Assembly: GCF_042676245.1 (NCBI RefSeq)
Contig: NZ_JBHTKA010000008.1
Span: 62,001-126,000, forward strand
Direction of reading: 5' to 3'
Length of the DNA: 64,000 bases
DNA from: Ohtaekwangia kribbensis
GTDB taxonomy: Bacteria > Bacteroidota > Bacteroidia > Cytophagales > Cyclobacteriaceae
The notes under the pieces were generated by a model that ran no database searches, had not been told where the DNA came from, and was given only the letters and a program-made list of their open reading frames with translations. Made by a program: the position numbers and the translations under genes. The first letter of the stretch is position 1, and each line of letters begins with the position of its first letter. Of the stretch, positions 8,947-17,691 are shown piece after piece.

Positions 8947-9648
8947 TTATTCTCTCACTTCCAGTTTATACCCAACACCGTGAATGTTCAGAATGGCAAC
9001 ATTCGCATCGTCCTTTAACAGCTTTCGCAGGCGCGATATAAATACATCCATACTTCGCCCTACAAAATAGCCTTCGTCTTCCCAGATTGCTTTCTGAATT
9101 ATATCCCGATCGATCACTTTGCTCCGGTTCAGGCAAAATAATCTTAAAAGCTTTGCTTCTTTATTCGTAAGCTCTTGCACACGGGCTGGCGATGTTACCA
9201 GCTGGTTGGAGAAATCGCATACAAGCGTTCCTAACCGGTATATAAATTGTTCGTCAGCTCTTGTAGGTTGTGCATACACACGCTTCAGAATGGTTTCGAT
9301 GCGCAGCAGAAATTCCTCCACGCTAAAAGGTTTCGTAATATAGTCGTCTGCACCAAGTTTAAAACCGTGTATGCGATCTTCTTTCATCGCCCGTGCTGTT
9401 AGAAAGATAATGGGCACCGACAGGTTCAACTTGCGTATATCGTGTGCCAGGGTAAAGCCGTCTTTCTGCGGAAGCATAACATCCAGTACACACAGGTCGT
9501 GTTGCTTCTTTACAAACGCACTTAATGCAGATTGTCCATCGCTGTAAACCTCCACGGTATATCCGGCCATCTCCAGGTTATCCTGTAACATGAAACTCAT
9601 GTTACGATCATCCTCTGCCAGTAATATCTTACGCTCTATAACTTTCAT
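8947..9648 (-). CDS. OmpR-family response regulator (second pair)
   Basis: Response regulator of 233 residues, paralogous to its convergent neighbour. The receiver carries AEDD near residue 11-14, phosphoacceptor Asp56 in CVLDVMLP, and Lys in TKPFSVEE; the winged-helix output domain ends with SMDVFISRLRKLLKDD and HGVGYKLEV. It starts 5 bp after the stop codon of the kinase gene at 9654, so the two are one operon with kinase first. Targets are unknown; the YceI gene and beta-propeller gene diverging from the kinase are plausible candidates by position. Confidence 0.95.
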   Translation of the reverse strand: MKVIERKILLAEDDRNMSFMLQDNLEMAGYTVEVYSDGQSALSAFVKKQHDLCVLDVMLPQKDGFTLAHDIRKLNLSVPIIFLTARAMKEDRIHGFKLGADDYITKPFSVEEFLLRIETILKRVYAQPTRADEQFIYRLGTLVCDFSNQLVTSPARVQELTNKEAKLLRLFCLNRSKVIDRDIIQKAIWEDEGYFVGRSMDVFISRLRKLLKDDANVAILNIHGVGYKLEVRE

Positions 9649-9653
9649 CGCTT

Positions 9654-10916
9654 TTATATATTTTGAAACAGCAAATCGAATCGACTTCCTTTGTTCTCTT
9701 CGCTACTTACAGTAACCCTGCCGTTGTGTGCCTGCATAATGCTCTGCACGTATGTAAGGCCGAGACCGAATCCTTTTATATCATGGCGATTACCGGACGG
9801 AGCACGGTAAAATCTATCAAATATATACTTCTGAATATCACGATTTATACCCATGCCTTTATCGCTAACGCTTACAACAATACCTCGTTCGTGATTTTGC
9901 GTAGTAATTGTTATTTGAGGATTGGCCGGTGAATACTTATCGGCATTGTCCAACAAATTATAAAGAACATTGGAAAGATGAATCGGATCTCCTGTTACAC
10001 TGGCGGGAGATGCTTCGAGTTGCTTCACGATCTTACCTTGCCGCGCTTGCAGCCGAAGTTCGAATGTGGCCAGCACCCTATTAATCAGTTCGTGAAGATT
10101 AACTTCCTTCTTATCCAGGTTTACCTTACACTCGGCAAGCTGCGCAGTTTGCAGTACTTGTTCCACATGAAATTTTAATCGCTGATTTTCTTCGTGAATA
10201 ATATCAGCATAGCGCATGGCTTTCTTCCGATCGGTTGGTGTTACAGCCCGTAACACTTCACTTGCCATACCTATATTGGCAATAGGCGTCTGAAGTTCGT
10301 GCGTCATATTATTGATGAAATCGGCTTTTATCTCTGCAAGCTTTTTCTGCCGCGACAAATCCACCACCATATAGCCAAACACAGCAAGAATGAACAGAAA
10401 TATACCCGACATGACAATCCAGAATTTCATAGCACCCAGTATATCAGCACGTTTATCCGGAAATGTTATCGAAAAATCCATGCGTGCTTTTACAGGTTCA
10501 CGTCCCAGACAAGTAGCGTCCGCATCGCTGAGCGCACCTTGCTTGTAAAAATTACCAAACAGCAATGTATCGAGCTGATGTTCATACACCGCCAATTGAA
10601 ATGAAGCATATACTTCATGCTTTTTGAATTCTGTGCGAAGCAACGAATCGAGCGCGCTATAGGTAAGCGTACGGTTCAGTTCAACGAAGTATACATTCGA
10701 TGCCGTTTGATGTATAGGCTCGATGCGTGCCACTGAATCATTTTGCAATAATAAAAGCTGATCGGCAACATTACGCAGCGCGAGGTTTACACGCTTGTCA
10801 AATTCTTCCTCTTGTATACTATACGCATGTATAAACCAATATACCTGCAGGGCGAGCAAGCCTGCCAGTGCTGCGAGTGTTGTAACAATCAGTATTCGGT
10901 ATACTTTACCTTTCAT
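9654..10916 (-). CDS. Membrane sensor histidine kinase (second pair)
   Basis: Sensor kinase of 420 residues. I place the start at ATG 10916 (MKGKVYRILIV); an in-frame TTG three codons upstream would give a slightly longer protein. Membrane segments lie at about 7-28 and 166-188, with a periplasmic part of about 135 residues that is shorter than in the kinase at 6527. The phosphoacceptor His (about 206) is in FINNMTHELQTPIANIG; the ATPase domain shows NVLYNLLDNADKYS, SDKGMGI and GFGLGLTYV. The domain order and the two-segment membrane anchor are shared with the 6527 kinase, so the two systems look like diverged duplicates arranged tail to tail. Confidence 0.94.
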   Translation of the reverse strand: MKGKVYRILIVTTLAALAGLLALQVYWFIHAYSIQEEEFDKRVNLALRNVADQLLLLQNDSVARIEPIHQTASNVYFVELNRTLTYSALDSLLRTEFKKHEVYASFQLAVYEHQLDTLLFGNFYKQGALSDADATCLGREPVKARMDFSITFPDKRADILGAMKFWIVMSGIFLFILAVFGYMVVDLSRQKKLAEIKADFINNMTHELQTPIANIGMASEVLRAVTPTDRKKAMRYADIIHEENQRLKFHVEQVLQTAQLAECKVNLDKKEVNLHELINRVLATFELRLQARQGKIVKQLEASPASVTGDPIHLSNVLYNLLDNADKYSPANPQITITTQNHERGIVVSVSDKGMGINRDIQKYIFDRFYRAPSGNRHDIKGFGLGLTYVQSIMQAHNGRVTVSSEENKGSRFDLLFQNI

Positions 10917-11027
10917 AGCATGCAATCTGCATAGTAAATGTACTCTTTAATTTTGTGGCAGGAGTAAAATTTACATTTCGTTAACATCTTTTTACAAGCA
11001 CTTTACAAAAAGAAAAATGATTGCCAG

Positions 11028-11035
11028 TACGTTTG
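11028..11035 (+). promoter_or_regulatory. Candidate -7 box (TACGTTTG) for the YceI gene
   Basis: Exact TAnnTTTG match 30 bp before the ATG at 11066, in the divergent gap between the kinase and YceI genes. The -33 region around 11001-11008 (CTTTACAA) is only a weak match. Confidence 0.45.
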
Positions 11036-11065
11036 ACACATCATTTCTAAAATCAATAAATCACT

Positions 11066-11677
11066 ATGAAAACAAGCATACTCGCGCTGGTGGTATTGGT
11101 AACACTCAGTGCGCTAACCCTTCGTGATCCCGGCACTTCCTATCCGGTAGATGTGCGACAAAGCTCCATGCGTTGGGCAGGATATTACCTCTTCAGCTTT
11201 GGTGAACACAACGGCACGATCAATTTGAAGAAAGGCGAACTCATCGTAACAGACAATCAACTAACTGGCGGAAGTTTTGAAATTGACATGAACAGTATTA
11301 AAAATCTGGACATGGCTGCCAACAATGGCGGTGACGACCTGGTAAATCATTTGAAAAGTGATGACTTCTTTTCTACTGAAAAATTTCCGGCAGCGTTTTT
11401 CGAGATCATGAAAGTAGAACCGATCAAAGATGCCACTGGCGACCAACCCAATGTACATATAACCGGAACGCTCACGCTAAAAGGCGTAAAGAATACATTA
11501 AAGATTCCGGCAACGGTGAAGCATAGCGGATCAACCATCACGGCACATTCCAAATTCAAATTCGACCGCACCAAATGGAATGTTCGCTATAGTTCCGAAA
11601 AATTTTTCAGCGATGTAGGCGATAGTGCTATATCAGACGCTATTGGAATAGAACTTAACGTACGGGCTACAAAATAA
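11066..11677 (+). CDS. YceI family periplasmic lipid-binding-like protein
   Basis: Exported protein of 203 residues with a lipocalin-like YceI fold. A signal peptide covers about residues 1-20. The family pattern is clear: Y-P-V-D-V near the mature N-terminus, F-S-F-G-E-H-N-G-T-I, GGSFEIDMNSI, HLKSDDFFSTEKFPAAFFEI in the middle and GTLTLKGVKNTLKIPATV further on, ending with DAIGIELNV. Members bind isoprenoid or amide lipids in the periplasm; the ligand here is not known. The next gene starts 6 bp after the stop, so the two are probably cotranscribed. The divergent two-component system could regulate them. Confidence 0.92.
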   Translation: MKTSILALVVLVTLSALTLRDPGTSYPVDVRQSSMRWAGYYLFSFGEHNGTINLKKGELIVTDNQLTGGSFEIDMNSIKNLDMAANNGGDDLVNHLKSDDFFSTEKFPAAFFEIMKVEPIKDATGDQPNVHITGTLTLKGVKNTLKIPATVKHSGSTITAHSKFKFDRTKWNVRYSSEKFFSDVGDSAISDAIGIELNVRATK

Positions 11678-11683
11678 TATACC

Positions 11684-12595
11684 ATGAAAATATACCATTA
11701 TATCCTGATGCTGATTGCAATAGGTATACCGGCAATTGCGCACGAACAAAACGATCCGATCTACATAACCCGCGATCGCGGACAACATTGGGAACCTGCA
11801 GGAACAGGATTGCCAAAGGGCACCTATGTAAACGCCTGGACGATGCATCAACACAAAGTTATTGTGAGTATCGCATCGCACGGTGTATATACTTCCGTGG
11901 ATAAACTTAAAAGCTGGGAACCTATTAATATCGGCTTACCCAAAGGTGCAAAGGTAGATGCGTTGCTGTCCAAAGATGAATTGCTGTTGGCAGGTACACA
12001 TCAACATGGCATATATATATCATATAACGGTGGAGATTCCTGGCAATCCGCCAGCAAGGGACTCGGTGACATGACGGTACGCAGTTTTTACACAGACCAA
12101 AGAGTTATCCTGGCGGGCACTAACGATGGTGTATATTTTTCATACGATAACGGTCAATCCTGGCAACCAACTATTCGCAAGCTGCAAATTAATGCATTTA
12201 CGTACTTTCAGGGTATTGTGTTCGCAGCCACGAATGCAGGTATATATCAATCGCGCGATGGCGGAGTGCATTGGACTGTGTCGGGGATGAACCACGGTGC
12301 GGCATCGTCTATCACAGGAGATGGAGACAAAGTTGTTTTTACACAGTATGGTGGCAAATCGTATGTATCGTCAGATCTGGGAGCAACCTGGCTTGATGCC
12401 TATCCTTTCTTCGACCTGTATACATTTCGCATTACCCCCAAAAGTATACCTATACTTATTGCTCCCTGGCGCAATGCACTGAATATATACTATTATCAGC
12501 AGCTTACGGGGTCAGACGGATTGCCCGATGCACCCTTTACACAATTGTTAGAGACACCATATGGAGTACTAACGGCCGTGGGTGGTGGTTGCTGA
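11684..12595 (+). CDS. Secreted BNR/YCF48-like beta-propeller protein
   Basis: Exported protein of 303 residues. A signal peptide (MKIYHYILMLIAIGIPAIA) precedes at least five repeats with the sialidase/BNR-type pattern: ITRDRGQHWEPA, ISYNGGDSWQSA, FSYDNGQSWQPT, QSRDGGVHWTVS and VSSDLGATWLDA, spaced 40-45 residues apart (S/T-x-D-x-G-x-x-W boxes). These form blades of a propeller and are a structural, not catalytic, signature; there is no reason to call it a sialidase. No sorting domain of the type IX system is visible at the C-terminus. It follows the YceI gene by 6 bp and is closed by a strong terminator. Confidence 0.8.
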   Translation: MKIYHYILMLIAIGIPAIAHEQNDPIYITRDRGQHWEPAGTGLPKGTYVNAWTMHQHKVIVSIASHGVYTSVDKLKSWEPINIGLPKGAKVDALLSKDELLLAGTHQHGIYISYNGGDSWQSASKGLGDMTVRSFYTDQRVILAGTNDGVYFSYDNGQSWQPTIRKLQINAFTYFQGIVFAATNAGIYQSRDGGVHWTVSGMNHGAASSITGDGDKVVFTQYGGKSYVSSDLGATWLDAYPFFDLYTFRITPKSIPILIAPWRNALNIYYYQQLTGSDGLPDAPFTQLLETPYGVLTAVGGGC

Positions 12596-12634
12596 CGTAA
12601 AAGAAACATTACCTAAACTAACCTCCTATAAAAA

Positions 12635-12670
12635 TAAAAAAACCGAAGCAACGTGTGCTCCGGTTTTTTT
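12635..12670 (+). terminator. Terminator after the beta-propeller gene
   Basis: Hairpin with arms 12641-12650 and 12656-12665 (one internal mismatch, loop ACGTG) flanked by an A run before and a T run after (12664-12670). It is symmetric enough to work in both directions, but the adjacent gene on the plus strand ends 40 bp before it. Confidence 0.85.
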
Positions 12671-12991
12671 CTACCTAACCTACCTGTGACCAGAGAGTTT
12701 CTATCGATATTATAATAATTAACTCGTTTGCTTAAATAATAGTATACGGTGTCGTAATTTTTTTTCGTACAGCCTGTCCGTTGTGGAATAGGCGACACGT
12801 GCGCATGCTATAGAACCTGTTGCTCTAAGGACGAAAACAATAATGCGAGGGTTAATGGGCGATGCAAAAAATGGCTATAAAGAAACTATATCCTCAATGA
12901 ATTTAAGATTTCACGGGATAATTGGAAACCGGGATTTATTCACAATTTTAATTCACAAATTCACAATGTGGAATCACGACAACATTTTTGA
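12671..12991. other. Intergenic stretch without a recognisable gene
   Basis: About 320 bp between the terminator and the stop codon of the LytTR gene. The only open frame (12843-13040, plus) is short and overlaps the LytTR coding end, and its composition is not gene-like. AATTCACAA occurs twice near 12950-12965. I see no RNA gene or clear promoter. Confidence 0.5.
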
Positions 12992-13705
12992 TCAGGGCAT
13001 GTTTTTTGGATCGATGAACCGGTTCAGGTTGTCTTTATAGTGTTCGCTGATGGGTATCTGCGCTTTTAACAAGCTGATTCTTCCTTTGCGAATGGATGTG
13101 ATCTTGTTAAGCGAAACAATGAATGATTTATGTACCCGCACAAATTGATCGGCCGGCAATTTTTCTTCCAGGGATTTCATACTCATACGCGTAATAACGG
13201 GACGTTGTGACGACAGCAAAAATATCTTCACATAATCTTTCAATCCTTCTATATAGGCTATATCACTGAAGTCGATACGCACCAGGTTATACTCGGAGTT
13301 TACAAACAGGTAGGTTGCGCTTGCCTGCAACACCGGAGCTTTCTGTGCATTGAATTTATCGTACGCTTTGTTAACAGCTTTCAGAAAACGTTCAAATGAA
13401 ACAGGCTTCAACAGGTAGTCGATCACATCGAGATTATAGCCTTCCAGCGCATACTTTTCATACGCTGTAATAAAAATAACCAGTGGCGGATTCTTAGACA
13501 TACCCTGCAGAAATTGTATACCGGTAATGCCCGGCATCTGTATATCCAGGAAGATCAGATCAACACTCTGCGTTTGCATGAAGCTGTTTGCTTCAAGTGC
13601 GTTGGAGCATTTCTTTACCAACTTCAGGAAAGGTATCTTCTTGATGTTATCTTCCAGCAGGTCGAGCGCCAGGGGCTCATCATCAACAGCAACACACGTC
13701 ATCAT
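12992..13705 (-). CDS. LytTR-family response regulator
   Basis: Response regulator of 237 residues with a receiver and a LytTR DNA-binding domain. I start it at ATG 13705 because this ATG overlaps the stop of the upstream kinase gene as ATGATG(A), the usual translational coupling; a longer frame begins at 13738 inside the kinase gene. The receiver has DDE at 8-10, Asp54 in IFLDIQMPG, Thr in FITAYE and Lys in LLKPVSFERF. The LytTR domain (about 135-235) has LVRIDFSDIAYIEGLKDYVKI and FVRVHKSFIVSL. The pair with the LytS-type kinase is the standard Bacteroidota architecture; targets unknown. Confidence 0.93.
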   Translation of the reverse strand: MMTCVAVDDEPLALDLLEDNIKKIPFLKLVKKCSNALEANSFMQTQSVDLIFLDIQMPGITGIQFLQGMSKNPPLVIFITAYEKYALEGYNLDVIDYLLKPVSFERFLKAVNKAYDKFNAQKAPVLQASATYLFVNSEYNLVRIDFSDIAYIEGLKDYVKIFLLSSQRPVITRMSMKSLEEKLPADQFVRVHKSFIVSLNKITSIRKGRISLLKAQIPISEHYKDNLNRFIDPKNMP

Positions 13706-14802
13706 TCGGGAATAATTTTCAGTTCGGTGATAAACCAATTATCGTCTGTCTGGTATATATCCAGTGTATATAAATCTTTATACAGCAAGTCCAATCTTCT
13801 GCGCACATTCTGCAGGCCGATGCCAGAGCTTTCATCCTTCATCTCATCACCCGCGGGGTTGAAGCGGTTGCGCACCGTAAAGCTAATGCGATACGCTGTA
13901 GCCTCCAGTAATATAATAATAACGGGCTCATGAATCAATCCTACTCCATGCTTGAAGGCATTTTCAACAAAGGGCACCAGCAACATCGGTTCTATCATCA
14001 GGTCCTTGCGTTCAATATCCACATGAAAGTGCATGTTGATGGAAGAACCAAACCTCAGTTTCTGCAATTCGATATAGTTATTCAGGTAATCAGCTTCCTG
14101 CTCTAGCGAAACTTTTTTCTCGGTATGGTATAGCGAGTATCGCATCAACTGCGAAAGCTGTATGATAGCAGACTCCAGCTTATCCGATTTTTTTCTGGCC
14201 AGCGAAGCCAGGCTATTTAAAACGTTAAACATGAAATGCGGACTCACCTGCGAACGAAGAAACGAAAGTTCTGATTTCAGTTTTTCATTCTCCTGTTCTT
14301 TCAAGGCAGCTTCAAACGATGAGCGGTCCTGCATAATGCGCAGCGCCAGACTCAGCCCGAACACCATCAGAAAATTAGGTATACCTATAAAGAGCGGTGG
14401 TCCAAACGGACGCCCCATCTCATCGTGTGGAATAAAGACCGAGCGGATCGCGTACCCGCCCAACAGATATATACTAAAGGCAAGTAATACTATAAATATA
14501 TAGGGCCACCATCCTTTTTTAGAAAGGATACGGGGCACCAGCACAAACATGTTGAGGTAAAAGAATATAGCCAGCAAACCATTGGTAACAAATGTCTCGA
14601 TGCGAAACCACATCGGGTCAAACGGAACCGAGTTGATCATCTGGTTCGCAGGCCCACCGTCTGGCGGGGGTGGTCCCATGGGTTGTCTTATGAATTTAGA
14701 TCCGGAGCGCGATAAAAAACGAAAGGGCATCATAAACAACAATGCCCAGCCAAACACGTGTAGTGCTACGATCAGTATTTTGTTAACAACTCCTTTTTTC
14801 AC
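13702..14802 (-). CDS. LytS-type membrane sensor histidine kinase
   Basis: Sensor kinase of 366 residues with the His_kinase (LytS) phosphoacceptor block: FLRSQVSPHFMFNVLNSL with His189, then an ATPase domain containing EPMLLVPFVENAFKHGV and SSGIGLQNVRRRL. Four or so membrane segments occupy residues 8-165, with no periplasmic domain; the first loop is rich in Pro and Gly (QPMGPPPPDGGPANQ). The start codon is GTG (14802). The gene overlaps the downstream LytTR regulator by 4 bp, so the products are made together. Confidence 0.92.
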   Translation of the reverse strand: MKKGVVNKILIVALHVFGWALLFMMPFRFLSRSGSKFIRQPMGPPPPDGGPANQMINSVPFDPMWFRIETFVTNGLLAIFFYLNMFVLVPRILSKKGWWPYIFIVLLAFSIYLLGGYAIRSVFIPHDEMGRPFGPPLFIGIPNFLMVFGLSLALRIMQDRSSFEAALKEQENEKLKSELSFLRSQVSPHFMFNVLNSLASLARKKSDKLESAIIQLSQLMRYSLYHTEKKVSLEQEADYLNNYIELQKLRFGSSINMHFHVDIERKDLMIEPMLLVPFVENAFKHGVGLIHEPVIIILLEATAYRISFTVRNRFNPAGDEMKDESSGIGLQNVRRRLDLLYKDLYTLDIYQTDDNWFITELKIIPE

Positions 14803-15049
14803 GTGTTATATTGAGCCTACCTTCCTGAATCCGGCTCACTCCATTTTTTATTTCTTCGCTTTCGTTCCACTGGCCATACAAGCCTTCTGCAAAATACAGA
14901 AAGCTGTTGTGCCTGCCAATGGGTTAATGCATTACTATAAAGTATAAGACATTATCTGTCTGCTATACATTAACAGGTCGTTCAGCCAGTCAGTCCCTAC
15001 TACCGATACCGCTACTCGCATTAGACTGACTGAACGCTCCTATCAATGG

Positions 15050-16084
15050 CTAGTATGTTTCGTCATATTCTTCGTTCGGCTTGAACTCCCAGATGTCATC
15101 GTAACGGCTTGTACCGTTTTGACCGGTGCCTACAAAGATGCGGTCGCTCAACACATATCCTACCGCGAGGCTTCTTGCAGAACCTTCGAAAGATGTACGA
15201 TCATCCCAATCGAAGGTAGTAGCATCAAATACGTAAACTGTTTTATCGGTCGCTCCGGTGGAAGATACACCACCTATAATATAGGCTTTGGTATCTACTG
15301 TTACGGCTACAGCATCATGACGATACATGGCGAGTTTAAATTCATCGTAATCCGATTCGTCATCATCCGGTGAACGTTTTGTCCAGGTTGGATTACCACC
15401 ATCTGTACCGGGCACAAATTCCCAGAAGTCAAGATTGTGCAAGCCATTGTCCCAACCGGCACCTATATATGCTTTACCATCAATTACAAATGCAAGTGCT
15501 GATTCAAGTTTATCACCCGGATAACTTACAATCTCCTTCCATGTGTTGCTGGACGGATCATATTGCCAGAAATCACTGTTCGTGTTATCACCATCGTAAC
15601 CAGTTCCTACATAGCCGTAGTTTCCGATTGAAAAAGCAACAGCACTGTAACGTGCAGAACCTCCGAAGAGACCTAATGAATCCCATGTGTTTGTTGTCGG
15701 GTCATATACCCAGAAATCACGAAGCTCTTCTTTATCAGCATCGCGGTTATAACCAAGCCCTACATATCCTTTACCACCTACGCTAAATGCAACAGCACGC
15801 TCGCGTGGTGTACCCGGAAATTCGGCTATAGATTCCCAATAGCCGTTATTGATATCAAAACCATATACATCGTTCCAATAATCATCACCATCATACCCGG
15901 TTCCCACAAACACTTTGGTACCTATAGTAAATGAAAATGCGCCAGAACGTTTAACACCTTTAAATGGAGTAACCTTCGTCCAGTTACCCTGGTTCGTTTC
16001 ATCATCGTCTGATGAAGAGCAGGCGGTAAACATCACAAACCCGACCAGCGCAATAAGCGCAGTTGCTATTTTTATCTGTTTCAT
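15050..16084 (-). CDS. Kelch-repeat lipoprotein
   Basis: Surface or periplasmic lipoprotein of 344 residues. The N-terminus has a lipobox (VMFTAC, Cys22) followed by an acidic linker SSSDDDE that fits outer-membrane export of lipoproteins in this phylum. Six or so kelch repeats follow, each with a paired G-G or G-x-G, a Tyr and a Trp about six residues later (KGYVGLGY, YGYVGTGYDG, KAYIGAGWD, KAYIIGGVSS, RIFVGTGQNG) and W-Y/D-P-x-x-N-T-W boxes. The fold is a propeller with no catalytic signature. Its start codon is 2 bp from the stop of the DUF4270 gene, so they form one transcriptional unit and probably act together at the envelope. Confidence 0.88.
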   Translation of the reverse strand: MKQIKIATALIALVGFVMFTACSSSDDDETNQGNWTKVTPFKGVKRSGAFSFTIGTKVFVGTGYDGDDYWNDVYGFDINNGYWESIAEFPGTPRERAVAFSVGGKGYVGLGYNRDADKEELRDFWVYDPTTNTWDSLGLFGGSARYSAVAFSIGNYGYVGTGYDGDNTNSDFWQYDPSSNTWKEIVSYPGDKLESALAFVIDGKAYIGAGWDNGLHNLDFWEFVPGTDGGNPTWTKRSPDDDESDYDEFKLAMYRHDAVAVTVDTKAYIIGGVSSTGATDKTVYVFDATTFDWDDRTSFEGSARSLAVGYVLSDRIFVGTGQNGTSRYDDIWEFKPNEEYDETY

Positions 16085-16086
16085 TC

Positions 16087-17379
16087 TTAGTTTTTATTAT
16101 TTACAGTGACAAAATATATTCTGAGGCGTGTCTCATAATCCACTCCGTTACTTCCCGCATAAATGCGATCGACCGAAACCGGGAAATTTTGAGCGAGCGA
16201 GAACACCAAACCATTCTCATTCAACTCTTCCAACTCCATCTGTTCTTTCACAAACGATGTTACATCGAGGGTATAGCGCGTATAGCGGCCAAGATCTGTA
16301 TCCGTCAATAGTGTAGCATTGATACCGTATTGTGCGTAGAAATTATTTTTCTTGTCAGCTGTATATACGACCAGCGATGAAGGCAATGGCATTTGATCAT
16401 CATACGATTTACGGATCGGGTATATATCCAGCGTAGCTTGTGTAGGATAGAAATTGTCGATCTGCTTGAGTGTGCGCAGGTACGGCATATCTACACGCAG
16501 CAGCAGACCGGCACCTGCCTGCAGGTATGATTGCTCATCCGTTTCATCAGCACTCAGTCTTACATCCGTTTCCGTAAGCGATGCAATCTTGGTACCGGTA
16601 AGGTCTGTATGAATATGGGTATAAATAATGTTCGAAGTAGATGCTGCAAACGACAAGTAATTATCTGTTGTGATTGGAACTGTACTCTTATCTTTATAGT
16701 ATACGCGCAGCTCAGGAGTTACAGCAAAACCAAGCAGACACGTTGAGCTGGTAGAATCCGGAAATACAGCGAGCCCGCGGAAGTGACGCAAAAATTCTGC
16801 TGACGTACTTAACTCATCGCTGCCACTAACAGCTTTTGCAAAAAGATCTCTACCAAGTTCATCGGAAAGTCTTATCTCAACAGAGTCTGCTGTACGATTC
16901 GGGCGCGGGGAAAACGTAATTGAACCGAGCGGGGTATCATCAACGGAAAATGTTTTGTCGCTATATAATGTACCATCATCGTCTTCAACGATTTCTTCAT
17001 TCACATAATGTACATTCAACTTCATGCTGGCCGTTGTATCATAGTATGAATAGTGATCGTATTTCAACACAAGTGCTACATATTCATACGATACATCTTC
17101 GTCATCAAGATCCATATTAGACGAAGTGGGCACTACCTGGAAGTATGACGATGCCGTGATGCGACCCAGCTTTTCATCTGTATGCGAGCCGAGCAGGATG
17201 CGTGCCCCCGCAGCCGTAGTCAGGTTCTCTATACGTATAGTAGACAGCTTAACCGATGAAGAATCGATGTATGAAAAGTCAAGTGCGCCTTCGTTGAAAA
17301 AGTCTGTACCGATCTCGGAAGAGTCTACACCACACGATGCCATCGTTAAAACCGCTAAGACAAAAAGAATTTGCTTCAT
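16087..17379 (-). CDS. DUF4270 family lipoprotein
   Basis: Lipoprotein of 430 residues matching the Bacteroidota DUF4270 family. The signal sequence MKQILFVLAVLTMASC gives a lipidated Cys16. The early signature G(T)DFF...DSSSVKLSTI and LLGSHTDEKLGRITASSYFQV, describing a protein with an LVG/G-x-x-x-D-x-x-F-G-x-x-x-A-S motif, is well kept. The C-terminus has VDRIYAGSNGVDYETRLRIYFV, the usual end with LRI-Y. Function is unknown; similar proteins are encoded near cell-surface assembly genes in this phylum. The kelch lipoprotein follows 2 bp downstream. Confidence 0.85.
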   Translation of the reverse strand: MKQILFVLAVLTMASCGVDSSEIGTDFFNEGALDFSYIDSSSVKLSTIRIENLTTAAGARILLGSHTDEKLGRITASSYFQVVPTSSNMDLDDEDVSYEYVALVLKYDHYSYYDTTASMKLNVHYVNEEIVEDDDGTLYSDKTFSVDDTPLGSITFSPRPNRTADSVEIRLSDELGRDLFAKAVSGSDELSTSAEFLRHFRGLAVFPDSTSSTCLLGFAVTPELRVYYKDKSTVPITTDNYLSFAASTSNIIYTHIHTDLTGTKIASLTETDVRLSADETDEQSYLQAGAGLLLRVDMPYLRTLKQIDNFYPTQATLDIYPIRKSYDDQMPLPSSLVVYTADKKNNFYAQYGINATLLTDTDLGRYTRYTLDVTSFVKEQMELEELNENGLVFSLAQNFPVSVDRIYAGSNGVDYETRLRIYFVTVNNKN

Positions 17380-17691
17380 GGAAATTTATCTCCGTAACAA
17401 AACAACCGTGTTTGCGCTGTTTCATGAAATGAATGAGACAACTCGAATTAATTCAGCTACCAAACACAATGGAGTGCCAACCTACAGAGTGTCTACCGTT
17501 TTGTGACGTGATGAAATTTTATGCAAAACCGCTTTTTTTCAAGGGTTTACGCGATTATATACTTTTTATGAAATGTACTCGTAAATAGATCGGCACAAAA
17601 AAGAATGCTGTAGTGGCATTTGCCATATTGGTCGCTAATTCTTGTTGAGCCCGAATGCGCTGGCGAAGTTGCAAGACTAATACAACTGCAA
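17380..17691. other. Divergent intergenic region
   Basis: 312 bp between the DUF4270 gene and the FadL-like gene. It is AT-rich near 17520-17590 and should hold promoters for both directions, but I see no exact TAnnTTTG box on either strand and no stable hairpin. Confidence 0.45.

Noticed and set aside
11684..12595. Sialidase
   Set aside because: Only the BNR-type structural boxes are present; the catalytic arginine triad and other sialidase active-site residues were not seen.
12843..13040. Short plus-strand frame before the LytTR gene
   Set aside because: It overlaps the 3' end of the LytTR gene and has no gene-like composition or start signals.
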